Position numbers and translations under genes: made by a program. Under the pieces are notes generated by a model. That model was not told where the DNA came from and did not search any database. It worked only from the letters and a program-made list of their open reading frames with translations. Below, piece after piece: positions 5,142-5,242 of a stretch of DNA of 5,242 nt; within the stretch, counting starts at the first letter, position 1, and each line of letters opens with the position of its first letter. Origin of the DNA: an uncultured Magnetococcales bacterium (lineage in GTDB: Bacteria > Pseudomonadota > Magnetococcia > Magnetococcales > Magnetaquicoccaceae); the NCBI GenBank assembly GCA_903913345.1, contig CAIWLA010000344.1, forward strand, positions 1-5,242. Direction: 5' to 3'.

Positions 5142-5242
5142 CTACTCCGTCGGAAACAAAGCTTTGACCGTATCCATGAACGCTTCCATCTGGTAATGGG
5201 TCAGCTCCAACTCCACCGGCCTGTTGGGCGGAGCAAGAAACA
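5142..5242 (-). CDS. C-terminal end of an unidentified minus-strand gene (partial)
   Basis: The minus strand is open from the window edge to a TAG at 5144-5142. It gives 32 residues beginning FLAPPNRPVELELTHYQ, with EAFMDTVKALFPTE at the end. The composition is protein-like: a Pro-rich linker, a beta-like VELEL stretch and then an amphipathic helix. I do not recognise the family from this tail. The start lies outside the window. The hairpin at 5053-5096 follows the stop, which supports a real gene end. The other two minus-strand frames carry stops in this stretch. Confidence 0.55.
   Translation of the reverse strand, partial: FLAPPNRPVELELTHYQMEAFMDTVKALFPTE

Overview
The window comes from a Gram-negative bacterium, most likely an environmental proteobacterium. 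The evidence is an AmpG-type muropeptide permease, an OmpA-like peptidoglycan-binding protein with a MotB-style membrane anchor, an HDOD signalling protein, GC-rich coding DNA and clear Shine-Dalgarno sites. A Magnetococcales-like lineage is my impression only; nothing here proves it. I see no tRNA, rRNA, CRISPR array, complete insertion sequence or phage gene.

Left part (1-2071, plus strand): the last codons of an unidentified upstream gene, then an ampG-like permease and an HPP-family membrane protein. The two membrane genes overlap by 14 bases and look like one operon.

Middle (2084-3847, minus strand): a two-gene operon read right to left, an HDOD-domain protein followed by a MotB/OmpA-like protein. 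The two reading frames are in the same phase. They are separated only by a TGA stop and one serine codon before a TTG start, so the genes are tightly coupled and may once have been fused. A good sigma70-type promoter lies 85 bases upstream of the HDOD start. This operon converges on the ampG-HPP operon with 12 bases between stop codons and no visible terminator. Both operons touch on the cell wall (muropeptide import and peptidoglycan binding), but a functional link between them is inference.

Right part (3848-4640): about 790 bases without an intact gene. It holds the HDOD promoter, an exact 13-base direct repeat, a 9-bp hairpin, three short minus-strand segments that read like pieces of a decayed gene, and a cluster of ATTGACGC motifs.

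Right edge (4641-5242): a small, probably cytoplasmic protein with a near-perfect long coiled coil, a 19-bp perfect hairpin, and the C-terminal end of an unidentified minus-strand gene. No known defence or mobile system is recognisable. The most unusual item is the HDOD + MotB/OmpA pair without a MotA partner.
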